From positions 1 to 64,000 of the forward strand of contig CAJQUN010001069.1 of assembly GCA_907163345.1 (NCBI GenBank): 64,000 nucleotides of DNA, in the 5' to 3' direction. This DNA is from Haberlea rhodopensis (lineage: Eukaryota > Streptophyta > Magnoliopsida > Lamiales > Gesneriaceae). The notes below the pieces were generated by a model, which searched no databases, was not told the DNA's origin, and was given only the letters and a program-made list of their open reading frames with translations. Every line of letters begins with the position of its first letter. Position 1 is the stretch's first letter. A program made the translations under genes and the position numbers. Of the stretch, positions 46,150 to 58,378 are shown piece after piece.

Positions 46150-47300
46150 TGACTCTGATATCAATTGTAGGATCAAGTGTTTGACGATTTACCAAAAGCA
46201 ATTGCTGGAAGTAATAGTGCAACTCAATCTTTTAAACTGTACATGTTTCGACCTATCCAAGTAGGAACAAAACACTCGGGAAACTGAGTTCCATACATAT
46301 TCATATGATGAAAGAGTGATAGACCTGTACTTTGGGAAGGCTGAGCTCATGCTCTTAATGATTCTTCTATCTCGAGATGATAAAGTGAGGTATGACATGA
46401 TACTCTTTAGGAGAAATCGCCTATATTGAATGTGAAAGAGTTGTTTCTATGAGATGACCAGATGGCTAAATCTCTAGAGCATTCGATGAAACATCCAAGG
46501 CAGTCCAGAGCCAAAATGGACAACAACGAAAGAACCAATAATAGTGTGGAGATAAAGCTGTGTGAATATTATTGTTTTGGTATACATAAAACGTCGAACA
46601 GTTCAAGGCATCGCACCACTGGTTGACAAGTATATTTGATGATACTTCACTAAGGAAGGTTCAAGGTTAACCACCACCTATCCTGATGCAGTGAATTCTC
46701 AAAGTACTCTCAAATCTACATCTTGGTGCACTGTGTAATTTTTTCACCAATAACATTCATGTGGGGGATTGTAGGAATTATTAATAATGAGAAACCCAAG
46801 TGAGAAGCCAAAAAATTTGTTAATGAGAACAAAATTTGGTAAGTGAATTTTGAATGGTCAATTGGCTAAAGAAATCCAACATTGGAAGTTTGAAACACTT
46901 ATGGTTTGTTTATATTGATAAACAAATCAATAAAGTGTAGTTAAAGTAGAAAATGGGAGTGCCCCTCACACGTCGTCCGTCCGTCCGCTCCGCTCGCCTC
47001 GCCTCGCCTCGCGTGTCACTTCAGCGTAGACAGCCCTATCTTTTTACTACTCGGATTTCTGGAAAAACTGACTTTTCGCATGACTTTTCACTTGCTTCAG
47101 CTTAATTGCTGAGTTAATATGATATGAAGTGTGAGACTTAATATCTGATGTTAAGTGTTGAGACTTTTCATTTACCTCATACTGCACACTATTATAAACT
47201 ATTGCTGTAAGTTTTACAGTTTCTATATTTCAGCATAATTTATTTTTAATCACCATTGTTTTAACTGTTTCGATCCGTCAATTTACATAAACAGTTCGAA
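46150..47300 (+). mobile_element. Copia-like 3' remnant with LTR
   Basis: A polypurine-like CATGTGGGGGAT is followed at 46770 by TGTAGGAATTATTAATAATG, as at the pol-to-3'-LTR junction of plant copia elements. An LTR-style promoter (ACTATTATAAACTATTGC) is near 47188. The DNA before it (about 46200-46757) has no intact pol. At 46150-46162 GACTCTGATATCA resembles a reverse-oriented primer site, so a second minus-strand element may also be present. Ends are not defined. Confidence 0.45.
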
Positions 47301-47529
47301 CAAAATGCACAACTGCCAAAGTGTAAACATAATGGTTTGAGTTTCAAAGTGTGGACAAAGAGATTAATATTATGACTATTAAATTCATCTTACATATTTG
47401 AATCAAATTAAAGAAAACCAATCCCTTTATTTCTTAAAGAGCCTCAGATCTCCTTAATAACTACATCTTCTAGAGTCACGGTTGAATTTACATGTCTTTG
47501 ATGGGCAACCGTCGCTTTTAGAAAAAAAT

Positions 47530-47530
<1 letters not shown>
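47301..47530. other. Spacer
   Basis: No feature recognised. Confidence 0.35.

Positions 47531-47573
<43 letters not shown>
47531..47573. repeat. (TAT)n microsatellite
   Basis: About 14 ATT/TAT units in a row. Confidence 0.95.
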
Positions 47574-47576
<3 letters not shown>

Positions 47577-47889
47577 GCCATATTGTAATTTATCTCCTCT
47601 TAAAATTGCTCCTTATATTTTTATGTCATTAACTATTGCCTCCTCGATAAAAATGCTAGAATCGTCCATCTAGAGATGATGATAAAATAAGAAGAAGAAA
47701 TCTCCTTTTCTTTAATTTAAAATTGAAATTAATGAGCTATAATCCTATATTAACATATTAAAACTCTATTGTTATTCCAAATTTAAAATATAAAAGATTT
47801 TATCCTTTTTTTAATAAAATGGTTTTAACAATTTTTAAAAATAAAGACTTTTTTTTTTTTTTTGTTGCAAATTTACTATAATTTCAAAA

Positions 47890-48460
47890 AGTTTCTCTCA
47901 GTTATTGGCAGAAACTCGAAATGAGAGTTTATTGAACCAGAATTAATACATCAGTGTTTGGATTGAATCTGAAAATCAAAGTTTAAGTCCTATCTATAGT
48001 AATCAATATAAATAAGGGCAAAAGCGTAATAAGCAAGTAATAGTTAATATACAGAATGCATATCACTTCATAATACTCTCCCTTAAGATTAGGGGTGCTT
48101 ATTGACTCAACCCGATCCGGACCATTCGGATCCAATAATCCTGAAACCCGTCCGTTCCGTTAAGGAATCGGATCGGATCCGGTTACGGTCCAAACGATTC
48201 CGCGTTGGACCTGTTCCAACCCAGAACCGATTTTGTTGAATTTTTTATTTTTTTTCAAAAAAATCGAATATAATGGATCCGATTCCGCTTCAGCCGGGAA
48301 CCGGATCCGGATCGGTAGAACCTGGCAAGAGAGACTTGGTGAACAAATCTGCTAACTGCAATGATGATCGAACATGAAGAACTCGAATGATTCCAGATTG
48401 AATCTTCTCCTTTACAATATGACAATCGATCTCGATGTGTTTTGTACCTATATCTCTGCA
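47890..48460 (-). mobile_element. Copia remnant (LTR plus RNase H end) split by a small repeat
   Basis: 48455-48325 on the minus strand reads GTKHIEIDCHIVKEKIQSG and RSSLQLADLFTKSLLPG, the RNase H C-terminus. 47890-48086 with a polypurine-like AATCTTAAGGGAGAG (minus) looks like the adjoining 3' LTR. Between them, 48089-48324 is G+C-richer DNA with repeated GGATCCGGATCGG motifs. Confidence 0.75.
48089..48324. mobile_element. Small non-autonomous DNA element candidate
   Basis: Begins AGGGGTGCTTATTGACTC. ACCCGATCCGG near the left and, reversed, CTACCGATCCGG near the right are partly inverted. It interrupts the copia between LTR and RNase H, which supports insertion. No clean target duplication was seen. 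Confidence 0.45.
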
Positions 48461-48899
48461 TTATCTGTTTATTTATTTAGTATTTTGAGTTACACTCTAG
48501 TATGAGTTCACACATTCACAAGTCTTTTCAGTTTTTTCTGTACTTACACATTATATTTTTTTTATAAAAAACAACATAGTGAACCAAAGCAGTTATTCTG
48601 CCCCTTCGCAAAATCATTCAAATTTGTTTCTTTTAAAAATATATATTTTATATTTAAAAACTAATATAAATATAATAATTTTCCTATTATATAGTAAGTG
48701 CATCTAGAATAGTCTAAGTGGCACACTGAAAAGGCCACTATAACATGATCTTGCTTAATGTATACTAATTAAAAAAGCACAATCGATGGAGGTGGTCTCT
48801 GTGAAGAAGCTTGGGACGGTGGGGGGTGGTTTTGCTGGCGGTTTTGTTCTTGGGGAGGGGTTCAATGGAGGAGGTGACCTCGGTGTCTTGGTTGTGAAG
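48461..48899. other. Spacer
   Basis: 48461-48780 is A+T-rich. 48785-48895 is a G/T-rich strip with GGAGGTGG repeats, without a family match. Confidence 0.35.
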
Positions 48900-50466
48900 A
48901 TACCAGATTGTGCCCCATTTTATTATCCAAAAATATTACCCAACTAATATTTTTTCTTTTAAATACCTAATAATATCACCCAATTAATATCCTACCTTAT
49001 GTCACACCTTAATCTTTGCCATTGAAGAACAAGAATCTTGGGACTTTCCACCCCTAATTTCCTTCCCTAGCTTACATATAACCATCATGCCTTAAAACTA
49101 GACTACTACTGACCATTTTTGAAATATTGACACTTACACCACACACACAAATTTCGAAACCTTCAAGGAAGAGAGGATGAGTTTCACACCATTTTCTCAA
49201 CCCGAGATCTCGCTTCGGTTATTCAACACGGTAAGTGGGTTTTTGCTACAATTTCATTTCATTTTAAAAAATTTATTTATGTATGTTTTAAACTTCGATT
49301 GAACATCACTATGAAGATTATGTTTTAAATCTAAAAAAGTATGTGACATGATCATGAATGAAGAACGTTGTGGAGCAAAGCGCTACGTGTGTATGAGTCA
49401 TCACTTGATTCAGCAGGGCAAAATGCTACATGATGTGAGCGTGCCACATGCATGGGAGCCATCTGTTGATCCTTAAGAGCAAAGTGATATGCACACGGGA
49501 GCCACCTCTTGAATCCAATAAGCCGCTATGTGGATATGAGTTATGTGTTTATATGCCAAGACCTATGAATTGTTAAAGAAATGTTTAAAAGGATTGCTAT
49601 GAAAATATATATGTTTTTACTATGTTTAATCGCCCCTACTTGCTGGGTGTTTTTTCCCAAACACTCACCCCCTTACCTCCCCTCCCAAACAAAATCTCTG
49701 AAGAAGATATCGAGGAAGAAGAACAAGAGCAATTCTGGGGATGGTGATCCACTATGAGTCTTATAGAAGAATTATTATTTTATTTACGCTTTCATAATTT
49801 TTATTTAGTACGAGACATTTGGTTTTCGTATTTGAAGTTGTAATGACAACTTTTATTGATTATAGAATAAAAGACTGGTTTTATCATATATCTGTACACG
49901 AGGCTTGTTGTATCCAAATTTCATGTTTGGATTCAACGCCGGTGTCATGCGCTCGGGCTTGGGGGCATGACATTTTAGTAGTATCAGAGCCGGTCACCGG
50001 CAGGCAACACCGGGAGATAAGTGATATGCGTGGCAAAGTGCTACGTGCGTGGAAGCCATCTCTTGAGCCTAAGGGGGCAAAGTGCTACACGACGGGGGCC
50101 ACCTCTTGAACCTGCGGGGCAAAGTGCCACGTGCGTGGGAGTCACCTCTTGAACCTGCGGGGCAAAGTGCTACATGACGGGAGCCACCTCTTGAACCAGT
50201 AGGAGCCACCTCTAGATTCCCGATGCCGGTGAATCGATGAGTTAGGTCACGACGAGGACGTCGCGTTCTAAATGAATGGTGATTGTAATACCCTTGTTCC
50301 ACATTGGTTGTGGGTGAAAATGTAAAGTTGTTTATAAAGGCTTACAATGGACTATTATAGCAACTTGTGTTAACCATTTTCGTATAGCGAGGACGGATAA
50401 GAAGTAGTTGCTATATGAGCCCATTGTGCAGTCGCGCTTGCGCGGGCCTGGGCCCGGGGCCTGATA
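48900..50466 (+). mobile_element. Gypsy-type non-autonomous remnants
   Basis: An LTR-like stretch ends GGGGGCATGACA at 49972 and is followed by the primer-site variant TAGTATCAGAGC (49979-49990). After a tandem repeat (50030-50215), GACGAGGACGTCGCGTTCTA resembles the gypsy pol end. It is followed at 50284 by TGTAATACCC, starting a second LTR-like unit that ends GGGGCCTGATA at 50466. The two LTR-like units are not the same sequence, so at least two elements are mixed. No pol domain is present. The left boundary is not defined. Confidence 0.55.
50030..50215 (+). repeat. About 46-bp GGCAAAGTGCTAC tandem repeat
   Basis: Four copies of GGCAAAGTGCTAC plus GGGAGCCACCTCTTGAACC-type sequence. Diverged relatives occur at 49375-49500 inside the upstream LTR-like unit. 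The 77-codon minus frame at 50069-50302 only translates this repeat. Confidence 0.85.
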
Positions 50467-50480
50467 TTTGTGGAGGAGTT

Positions 50481-50637
50481 GGGGATGTTTTGAAAACTGA
50501 CTTTAAAGCAATTTTTTTTTAAGAAAATGACCTCCCCAAGTGTTATTTGTAACACCTGGGGGAGGGGGGGTTGAGGGGAGGGGGGGGTCATTTTCTTAAA
50601 AAAAAAATTCATTTAAGGTCATTTGCCCAAATTTCCC
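50481..50637. mobile_element. Mutator-like MITE
   Basis: GGAGGAGTT at 50472-50480 and 50638-50646 is an exact 9-bp target duplication. The ends form a roughly 50-bp inverted repeat: left ...TGACTTTAAAGCAA... and, reversed right, ...TGACCTTAAATGAA..., both running into TTTTTTTTAAGAAAATGACC. The loop holds a G-run tract. There is no coding capacity. Confidence 0.85.
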
Positions 50638-50646
50638 GGAGGAGTT

Positions 50647-51655
50647 GGTGGCGCTAGTGGTTTCGGGTGTGGTGATGGTTATCGGTCTGACCATGGTGGG
50701 TGGTTAGGCACTGGTGGGGTGAGTGATGGTTGTGCCGACTGGGTTGAAGGTGGGCTGATGTTGGACGAACTTGAGCGCTGCTGTGGCTCCTTGAGGGTGC
50801 TGGCGTTGGACTGAGTGGCCTCAAATTTGGGGGCTTGTGGCGAACTCGTCAGTGATGCTGGGGTTGTACTCGATGGTGGAGGCGTTGGTGGTCTGGGGGA
50901 CGGGGGTGGATTAGGCGGTGGATCTGTGGTGCTATTGGTGTTCGTGCTGAATCTGGGTTGATCTGGCCCCCTTTGGCGATGGATGTGCATCAGCCTGGCC
51001 GCGAGCCATGATTATCTTTTGTGGGTATGCGCGGGATTTGGGAGCATCTCGTGCATTATTTTGGGTCTGCCAGGTTAACCGGGCAAGGTCTCCCCTTTTG
51101 TTGCTATTAATTACCTTTCTTATGCATATTTCTATCGTTGTTGTTGTGTTTTGTAAATTTGGGTTGTCTCATTGATTTGTGGTGTGTGATAGTAGTACTT
51201 AGTGAATGGTTACTTGGTTGCGTTTAAATCACTTGGCTATGGCTACTGGGCTCACCGGTTTCATGCGCCATGCTATCTTAGTCTGGGTTCTTGGTTTACA
51301 TGGAGGACTTTGAAAATAGGCGTTTGCTCGATTGTTGTCATTTATCAGTTTATGCTCATCGATTTCCTTCTTATTATCTTCAGATATGGTAGAAGGCAGT
51401 GCCCCTCACTCAATATATGGAATGCATGATTTGAGGGGACTTTGTTCGGCTCAGAGTGTCTTGGTCTCGATCTTGTGTTTTTCGGCGATTACGATTACCT
51501 GTCCGCCGGTTTCTCGTTGTGTCTTTGTCTATGATTTTGTTTGGTGGTTATCTTTGTCTGTGTCTAAAGGTAGTTTGGTCGTGTTTAGTCTTGTAATATA
51601 TTGTATCTGATTGTCCTATTAATATAAATTTAGTTCCTGCTAAAAAAAAGAGTAT
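50647..51655 (+). mobile_element. Possible 5'-truncated LINE 3' region
   Basis: G+C-richer DNA ends in CTTGTAATATATTGTATC, TCCTATTAATATAAATTTAG and TTCCTGCTAAAAAAAAG, a pattern of plant L1-type LINE 3' ends with a poly(A) tail. No RT motif is visible. The proline-rich minus frame at 50679-50990 is probably not a gene. The MITE above inserted at its left border. Confidence 0.4.
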
Positions 51656-52640
51656 AGATTTACTTTAGAAATTTAAAAAAATAAAATATGAAAGATAATT
51701 ATAAAATGTTAATTTAAGAATAATAAAAAAGTATACCTAACAGACCGAGTTAGATATACTGATGCAAAAGAAACAAAAGGAGTAACCATTTATTTAAAGT
51801 CAGTATATATAAGTTCAACTTTAATAGTTAGATACACTAACTATTAACCAATTGAAATCACCTTTCTGTCGCAAATTGCTAAACTTTTTTTAAAATAAAA
51901 TATATAAACCCAATTATGGGCGAATGCAAACGGATAAAATTGTAGGATTTTATTGATGGAGGCACAAATATTAGATTTTTAAATATAGGATAAAATATAA
52001 TATTTTTAAATATAAAAAATTAATATATACACAAAGATATATATATATATACTATATTATAATATGTGAACACCTTAGAGTAACCACATTGGTATGGTCA
52101 TTGTGAAATTCCAAAAATACCCTCTATTTGCTTTAGTAATAGCCACAAGATCATGAGATAAATGATAATATCGGATGACCACCTATTAACTTCCCAACTT
52201 AGTTCCCAATTTTTCATCATTTTTTTCATTCTGAAAATATGTGCAACAGTTTTTTCACTTCCCCATAAAATATCATATTTAAATTAGATATTTCAAATAT
52301 AAAAATTTAGTATACATATATAATATATAAAATCTAAAATTTTATTACACACGCAACGCGTGCGCATTGACTGCTAGTATATATAAAGTCCAAAGAGATC
52401 AGTGAAGATATTTTGAACGAAATAAAAAAAAATTAAATATATATTTAATTTTACATAAATTTTAATAAATAGTTCGATTGTGCTTATTCAGTATATTAAA
52501 TGGAAATTCAAGAAATGCTTGCTCCATAGGTAGGGGCCAAATTATCATATTAGATTATAAATTTATAGTACACCACAACATTCTGACCATAAACTAAACC
52601 AAAAACAAACCAACCCACGATATTAAACTATTCAAAGACT
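51656..52640. other. A+T-rich intergenic DNA
   Basis: No gene or defined element. Short (TA)n at 52038-52052. Confidence 0.4.
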
Positions 52641-54078
52641 TTTTCTTTCATAGGTTTTTTTCTATTATCTTAATTTCAAACCCCATTTCCTATTCATTCT
52701 TGCTGCTTCTCTGAACTGGGTTAAATCCCATCATACAGATCCCCTTTCTTTCTCGCTCTCTTTCTCTCTGTGTCTGTGTGTGTGAAGAAGAGGGTGATAT
52801 TTACTAAACATTTGTATGATTATTATGTGTGTTTAATAAGTGTGACCCACCTTTTTCTTTTTCTTGATCTAGTCTCCTTTCTCTGTTTGAAATCTTGTTG
52901 GATATTAGATACATACATGTGCTTGTATATATTGCCCGTGGACTTGGGCTTTCGGGGTTCCTTGTTCTTAGAGGTACAGATCTTTGATTTCATTTGATTC
53001 TCTTGGTGAAGGTAGATGCTTTTTGTCTGTGAAGTCAAACTGGTTCTTTCAAATTTGGTAAATTTTATATTTTTTGCTAGATATAGTTGAAATCTTGGTA
53101 TGGGTTGGGAATTTGCTTCTTGGGTTTAATTTTTTCTGGGATTTTCGTTTTCTTTGAATCCTTTTTCTTGTATTTAATTTCTATGTGGGCTGTATTTTCG
53201 AGACTTGATTTTTGTTGATTTGTCTTCCTATATCCGAGCTTTTAACTTGTGAAATTTCTGTTAAGAAGTTTGTGTTTTTTGTTGTTCTCGCAGATCTCTC
53301 TGTAAGATATAGAAGCTTTGCTGTTTCCTATCTCCTTTTAGCAGGTTTGGTATATCTTGCTCCTTAAACTTCAAGTCTTTTTAATTTTCCATTTGAATAA
53401 GATCTTTGTCAAATTTGTGCAACTGTTAGACTGTACGTTGGGTTTAATTCTCCAAAGCTTAATTCCAGATTATCATTCTGAAAGATCCAAACAGTATGCT
53501 TGTGTTTCTTTTGTTGTCTCGGTGTTCATTGTTCTTTCTTAGATTTTTATGCATCATACCATTAATTTGGATGGTTCAGGTTTTGTATTGGGCGGTGCCC
53601 TATAGAATTTCTTATTTAAATTCTACGGGTTTTGGCCTTTTAGGAAATGTTGTTGGCTTTTATGTTGGATGTATTTGGTTGGAGATTAGGGTTAACCAGC
53701 ATATGTATGTGTTGTTTATATGGTTTATTCTTTGTTTGTCCTCTTCAAATCGAAGTATGAAAACTGGCTTTATTTTAAATCTTGGAAAAGCTGTGTATTA
53801 TTTTGATTTGCTTGTATTTATGGTCCACGTGAAGCAGTGGTTTACGCTTCATCTTCTTTTTCTTCTTTTGTTTATTTATTTATCTACTAGTTTTGTACCT
53901 ATTCTTCTACATGAGTACCCTTTTCGTTTGTCATTTTACTATTTGTTCTTTGCTATTTGATTTTGTCTCTGATGATTGTTTGTTAATGCTCATTTACAGC
54001 CGAATCCATGAGTCAATGATCAATTGACTGAGTGATATTTGTTTGCATTCTGGTATTGCTTACTGGTTTAGGGAATCA
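52641..54078 (+). promoter_or_regulatory. Promoter-proximal region and spliced 5' UTR of the tubby-like gene
   Basis: 52740-52785 is a CT/TG-rich tract (CTCGCTCTCTTTCTCTCTG) typical of a plant 5' UTR. The DNA from about 52800 to 53999 is T-rich and intron-like and ends in TGCTCATTTACAG, an acceptor, so exon sequence resumes at 54000 and the ATG is at 54079. The UTR intron is inferred from composition and that acceptor; its donor was not fixed. Open frames at 53357-53960 are intronic. Confidence 0.5.
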
Positions 54079-57058
54079 ATGTCATTCCGAAGTATAGCTC
54101 GGGACATAAGAGACAGCTTTGGGAGCTTATCTCGGAGGAGTTTTGATGTGAGGTTGTCTGGTCATCATCGTGGTAAATCGCACGGTTCGTTTCATGAATT
54201 GGATGATCAACATCCGGTAATCCAAAATAGCCGCTGGGCTAATCTCCCTCCCGAACTACTATTTGATGTGATTAAAAGATTGGAAGAGAGTGAAAGTACA
54301 TGGCCTGCTAGAAAGCATGTGGTCGCATGTGCTTCTGTTTGCCGGTCATGGAGAATCACGTGCAAGGAAATTGTTCGAAATCCGGAATATTGTGGGAAGC
54401 TTACTTTTCCGGTTTCACTCAAGCAGGTAATGTTAGCCACTCTGTTGTGTGGTGCTTGTTTCTTGTATGCGATTGATTTAACATGTTTCTCCTTCAGATA
54501 GGGAATGAGTTGAGGCAAGCTAAACAAAGAACTCAAGCTTAATATGAGAATCTCAGGCTCAAGTTGGACTTATAAGTTGCATTTTTGGAAGCTCATATCA
54601 CATGTTTTGCTCGGAGTGTGACCTCGAGTATAAAATTTATAATAATTCTTTTATAGAATTATAATATATATAGGTCATTTTATATCTATAAGTTTTTATT
54701 TTATTTTGTTTTATTAAAATTTAAAATATTTAACATTAAGCTTAAGAACAATTGAAATAGAGCTCAGACCTTCTGGAAAATCTCAAATAAAAAAAAAAAT
54801 TAAGCATGGTTGAGCTTGAGATTTGCCTGCCCGAATCATCATACACGCTCTAGTCCTTCTGCAAATATGTTTTTTCACAGCTCGACTCACTTTATACTCT
54901 AGTACTTCTAAAACTGTGTTTTTTATAGATATTTGTTTGTGCATATGCAGTTATGACATTATAAACATACTTATCTAACCATAAGGAAAACTGAATCTAC
55001 GTTTTCTCCATTTACAGCCGGGGCATCGCGATGGAACTATCCAATGCTTCATAAAGAGGGACAAATCTAATTTAACATATCATCTATTTCTGTGTCTTAG
55101 CCCTGGTGAGTGTCATCTTGACTTTTTTTGTAGCTTTACTTTGCTATTTCTATGCCTTTTTGATGAATTTTAGCTACTTCATCGCCAATTTATGTTGTTT
55201 CAAACACCTTATTTACCATCTTTAGTATGCGTCTGAATTTTTCATATGCAACACATATTCTCTTCCTGCTTGATTATTAACCTGATAAAATGGGGTTGCA
55301 TTATGTGATTTTTGTGTTCAAAGTAAAAACACCACTAAAATCTACTTTTGAAATGATGTTCCCAGTGCTCTGCATTGGTTTTTAACTGGGATTTTGTCTT
55401 TCCATATTTGTATTTTTTAAATGCATTAGAATGTACATGCTATCCTTCTTTTCTTTTAATAGCTATTGAAAATTTTAGTTTCTTCCCAAAAATATGAACC
55501 TTGCATATATATATAGTTGTTAGTGCCTTTTTTGTAATTTCCATTGAACATCAAAAAGCTACTTCTCATAACCAAATTCTAATCAGTTATTTACGAGTTG
55601 AATCTGCTTTTACACTTGATGTACTTCTGCTGTATGTGGTGCGCTCACGAGACTTCCTGCATCTATTTTTGCAGCTCTGCTTGTTGAAAACGGAAAGTTC
55701 CTTCTCTCTGCGAAAAGAACTCGCAGAACTACCTGTACAGAGTATGTTATCTCAATGGATGCGGACAACATTTCTAGATCAAGTAGCACATATATCGGAA
55801 AACTTAGGTACTCACTCCCTTCTGCCTTACCTCAACTCTAATTCTTATATATACAAACAATAGTAAGTATGTCAGTTTGTGCATATACATATTTTGCGAT
55901 ATGAATCCTTGTCATTTGAGAAACATGTTGATTTTCCTAGCAAGTTACAGTGAACAAGTCAGTCTTTTGTGGGAAGCCGTAAACAGGAGTTTTTTTTATT
56001 CTTCCATGTAGAGGCAATTCGGTGTCATCACGTGACTTGATATTTAATTTCTTGTATAGATTCTCTATTTTGTGTTGCAACAAAATTCTTGATTGTCGGT
56101 AATGTAAGTGATAAGAACTTCGGCTCTTGTTATGGAACCTTTTCTTTTAACTGTATCTATGCAGTGTTAAAATTCCTTGTGCATGGATATGATTCTTGAC
56201 TTCTATTGTACTTTATGAGTTTTTTTTTTTTTTTTTGAGTCGGGTGCTGGATTCTAATGTGCTGCTTATACTTCTTTTCGGTGTTGCATTTTGAACAATA
56301 AGTTTATTTTTATATATATCTTAACTTTACTCTGTCCCAGATCAAATTTTCTCGGCACGAAGTTTATAATCTACGACACACAGCCTCCACATACTTGTTC
56401 ACACATCCCCCCGCCCGGGAGAACCAGCCGTCGATTCTATTCCAAGAAAGTATCTCCCAAAGTCCCGACAGGAAATTACATCATCGCCCAAATCACATAC
56501 GAGCTAAATGTGCTCGGGACTCGAGGCCCACGTAGGATGAACTGTGTTATGCGCTCAATACCCATGTCATCCCTCGAGCCTGGTGGAGTCGTCCTTGGAC
56601 AACCGGAACTTCTTCCAAGATCCCTCGAGGACTCCTTTCGGAGCATCTCTTTCTCGAAATCTCTTGACCACTCCACTGAATTCAGCAGCTCCCGGTTCTC
56701 TGAGTTTGCAGGCCTATCAAACGAAGATGACAATGACAGTAAATCGAGACCCTTGGTTCTCAAGAACAAGTCCCCTCGATGGCACGAACAGTTACAATGC
56801 TGGTGCCTCAATTTTCGCGGGCGAGTGACAGTTGCATCAGTCAAGAACTTTCAGTTGATCGCGGCCACTCAACCTGTGGCAACTGCAACGGCACCGACCA
56901 CCTCTCAGCCAGCACAATCTGATCACGATAAGATCATCCTCCAGTTTGGTAAGGTCGGAAAAGACATGTTTACCATGGATTATCGATACCCGTTATCGGC
57001 TTTTCAGGCATTCGCGATTTGTTTGAGCAGCTTTGACACTAAATTGGCTTGTGAATAA
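54079..57058 (+). CDS. TULP5-like: Tubby-like F-box protein (TLP5-like)
   Basis: Exons 54079-54426, 55018-55105, 55675-55807 and 56341-57058 join in phase with GT-AG introns into 428 aa. Residues 1-50 carry the plant TLP leader (MSFRSIARDI, SRRSFDVRL, GKSHGS). The F-box, which binds SKP1/ASK in SCF ubiquitin ligases, spans about 51-105 (SRWANLPPELLFDVIKRLEE, then VVACASVCRSWR). The tubby domain runs from about 117 to the end (DGTIQCFIKRDKSNLTYHLF, FLGTKFIIYDTQPP) and closes with FAICLSSFDTKLACE, the family signature. Lys/Arg in CFIKRDK belong to the PIP2-binding surface that holds relatives at the plasma membrane until released. Length is normal and no defect was seen. Roles in ABA or stress signalling are known for relatives, not shown here. 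Confidence 0.95.
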
Positions 57059-57775
57059 GAGAACAGATTGAGATTTCATGGATTGCTGTCAATGGAACTG
57101 CGTAGTTACAGTGATTCAGTGCCTGTAATCTATATTTTCTGCATTAGAGAGGGAGACTTCTTGTTATTTGTTGTTTCTTTCCATTTTCTGTCTTGTTAAG
57201 TATTCTGTAGGAACCATATAATGGTTGAAGCTCTCTACGGACAATGAGGCCACCCAACTAGACAACGAATCTTGGTTTTCTTGATTTCATTCTCTCTGTT
57301 TAATTCTAGTCTTGGATGTTGCTAATTTCTATCTTTGTGCGAGAAGCAAACCTAGGAGTATCCAAAAACCGAATCAAACCAATCCTAACCGTATATTTTC
57401 ATTGAACACCGCTAGCAATATGGATACACAAACTTTCTCGTTCAATCCAATATTCCCCCCACTTGTTCGATCGTTGCTAAGCAAAGTCAGAATTTATCAG
57501 TTAGCATAGATTGTGACAATGGTTCGGAAATTGGGTTCCAGTCGAGATAGAATAATCCCATAAATTGTCTGAAAACTAATATAGATAATGGGCATGTAAT
57601 GAAAAATCAAGATCATGTGTGATGGCTAATAAATAATCCAATATCATATGTTGGGTGTGACTCAATTGAGAGGAACGTAACACGAAATATAGTATGTGGA
57701 GGGCTGTTGGCTTTAATGGACAATCATCAGTATCATGTTGCAAGGATACAATGGAATGAATGCCCTACTCACTCG
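57059..57775. other. 3' UTR and flank of the tubby-like gene
   Basis: The 3' UTR probably ends within 57100-57300. No further gene was recognised; the 65-codon frame at 57312-57509 has no family features. Confidence 0.45.
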
Positions 57776-58378
57776 GATGCATGGACACCGATATGACGAT
57801 ATATACATGGATTTTCAAAATTTCTGGTACGACATTGACGAGACACGATTATATATATATATATATATATATTTCAAATTCTAAAACAATATAAAAGCAA
57901 CGAAAATTCTTATCAAATTCAAGAAGTGTGTAAATAAATGTATGTCATTGAAATCGTCATAGTATAATACATATTAACATCAAATGCATATTATTTCACT
58001 TAACATAAAATTTAACAAGCAAACCCAAATAAAAAATAACACCAAATATATTCTTACCAAATTCAAGAAGCTTACAAATAAAGGCATGTCACTAAAGTCA
58101 TCATAGTATCACTCATACAGCACCAAACGTATATTACTTCAATTAACATAAAGTTTAACCAACACGTCAAAATTTCATTTTAACCAAAAACTTTTAAATT
58201 GTACAATTAACCCCATAAAGTGTACTTTCCAAGTCGAACATGCCCATCGACCATGTACGACACGGGTGTCCAATTTTATTTTTATTTTTAAAATTAAGGA
58301 CATGTCATATCCGAGGGATATCGGTGTCCTAGACGTATCCAATAGAACACCGAGTGATTTTCAGAAATATCCATGCAT
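57776..58378. mobile_element. DNA-transposon-like repeat with internal duplication
   Basis: Starts near TGCATGGACACCGATATGAC and ends near the reverse of TGCATGGATATTTCTG. ACACCGA/GGTGTCC-type motifs near both ends recall a common plant MITE class. Inside, 57906-58048 and 58049-58165 are tandem copies (TATCAAATTCAAGAAG, CATAGTAT, TTAACATAAA). (AT)n is at 57851-57873. Confidence 0.45.

Noticed and set aside
46970..47025. C/G-rich CCGTCCGTCCGCTCCGCTCG tract
   Set aside because: Considered as a CpG promoter; better explained as part of a copia-type LTR, with no gene following.
50679..50990. Proline-rich minus-strand frame of 103 codons
   Set aside because: Low complexity, inside repeat DNA next to a MITE, with no promoter, splice or family evidence.
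53357..53960. Long hydrophobic frames upstream of the tubby-like gene
   Set aside because: T-rich intron-like DNA between a 5' UTR tract and a clear acceptor; hydrophobicity follows from T-rich codons.
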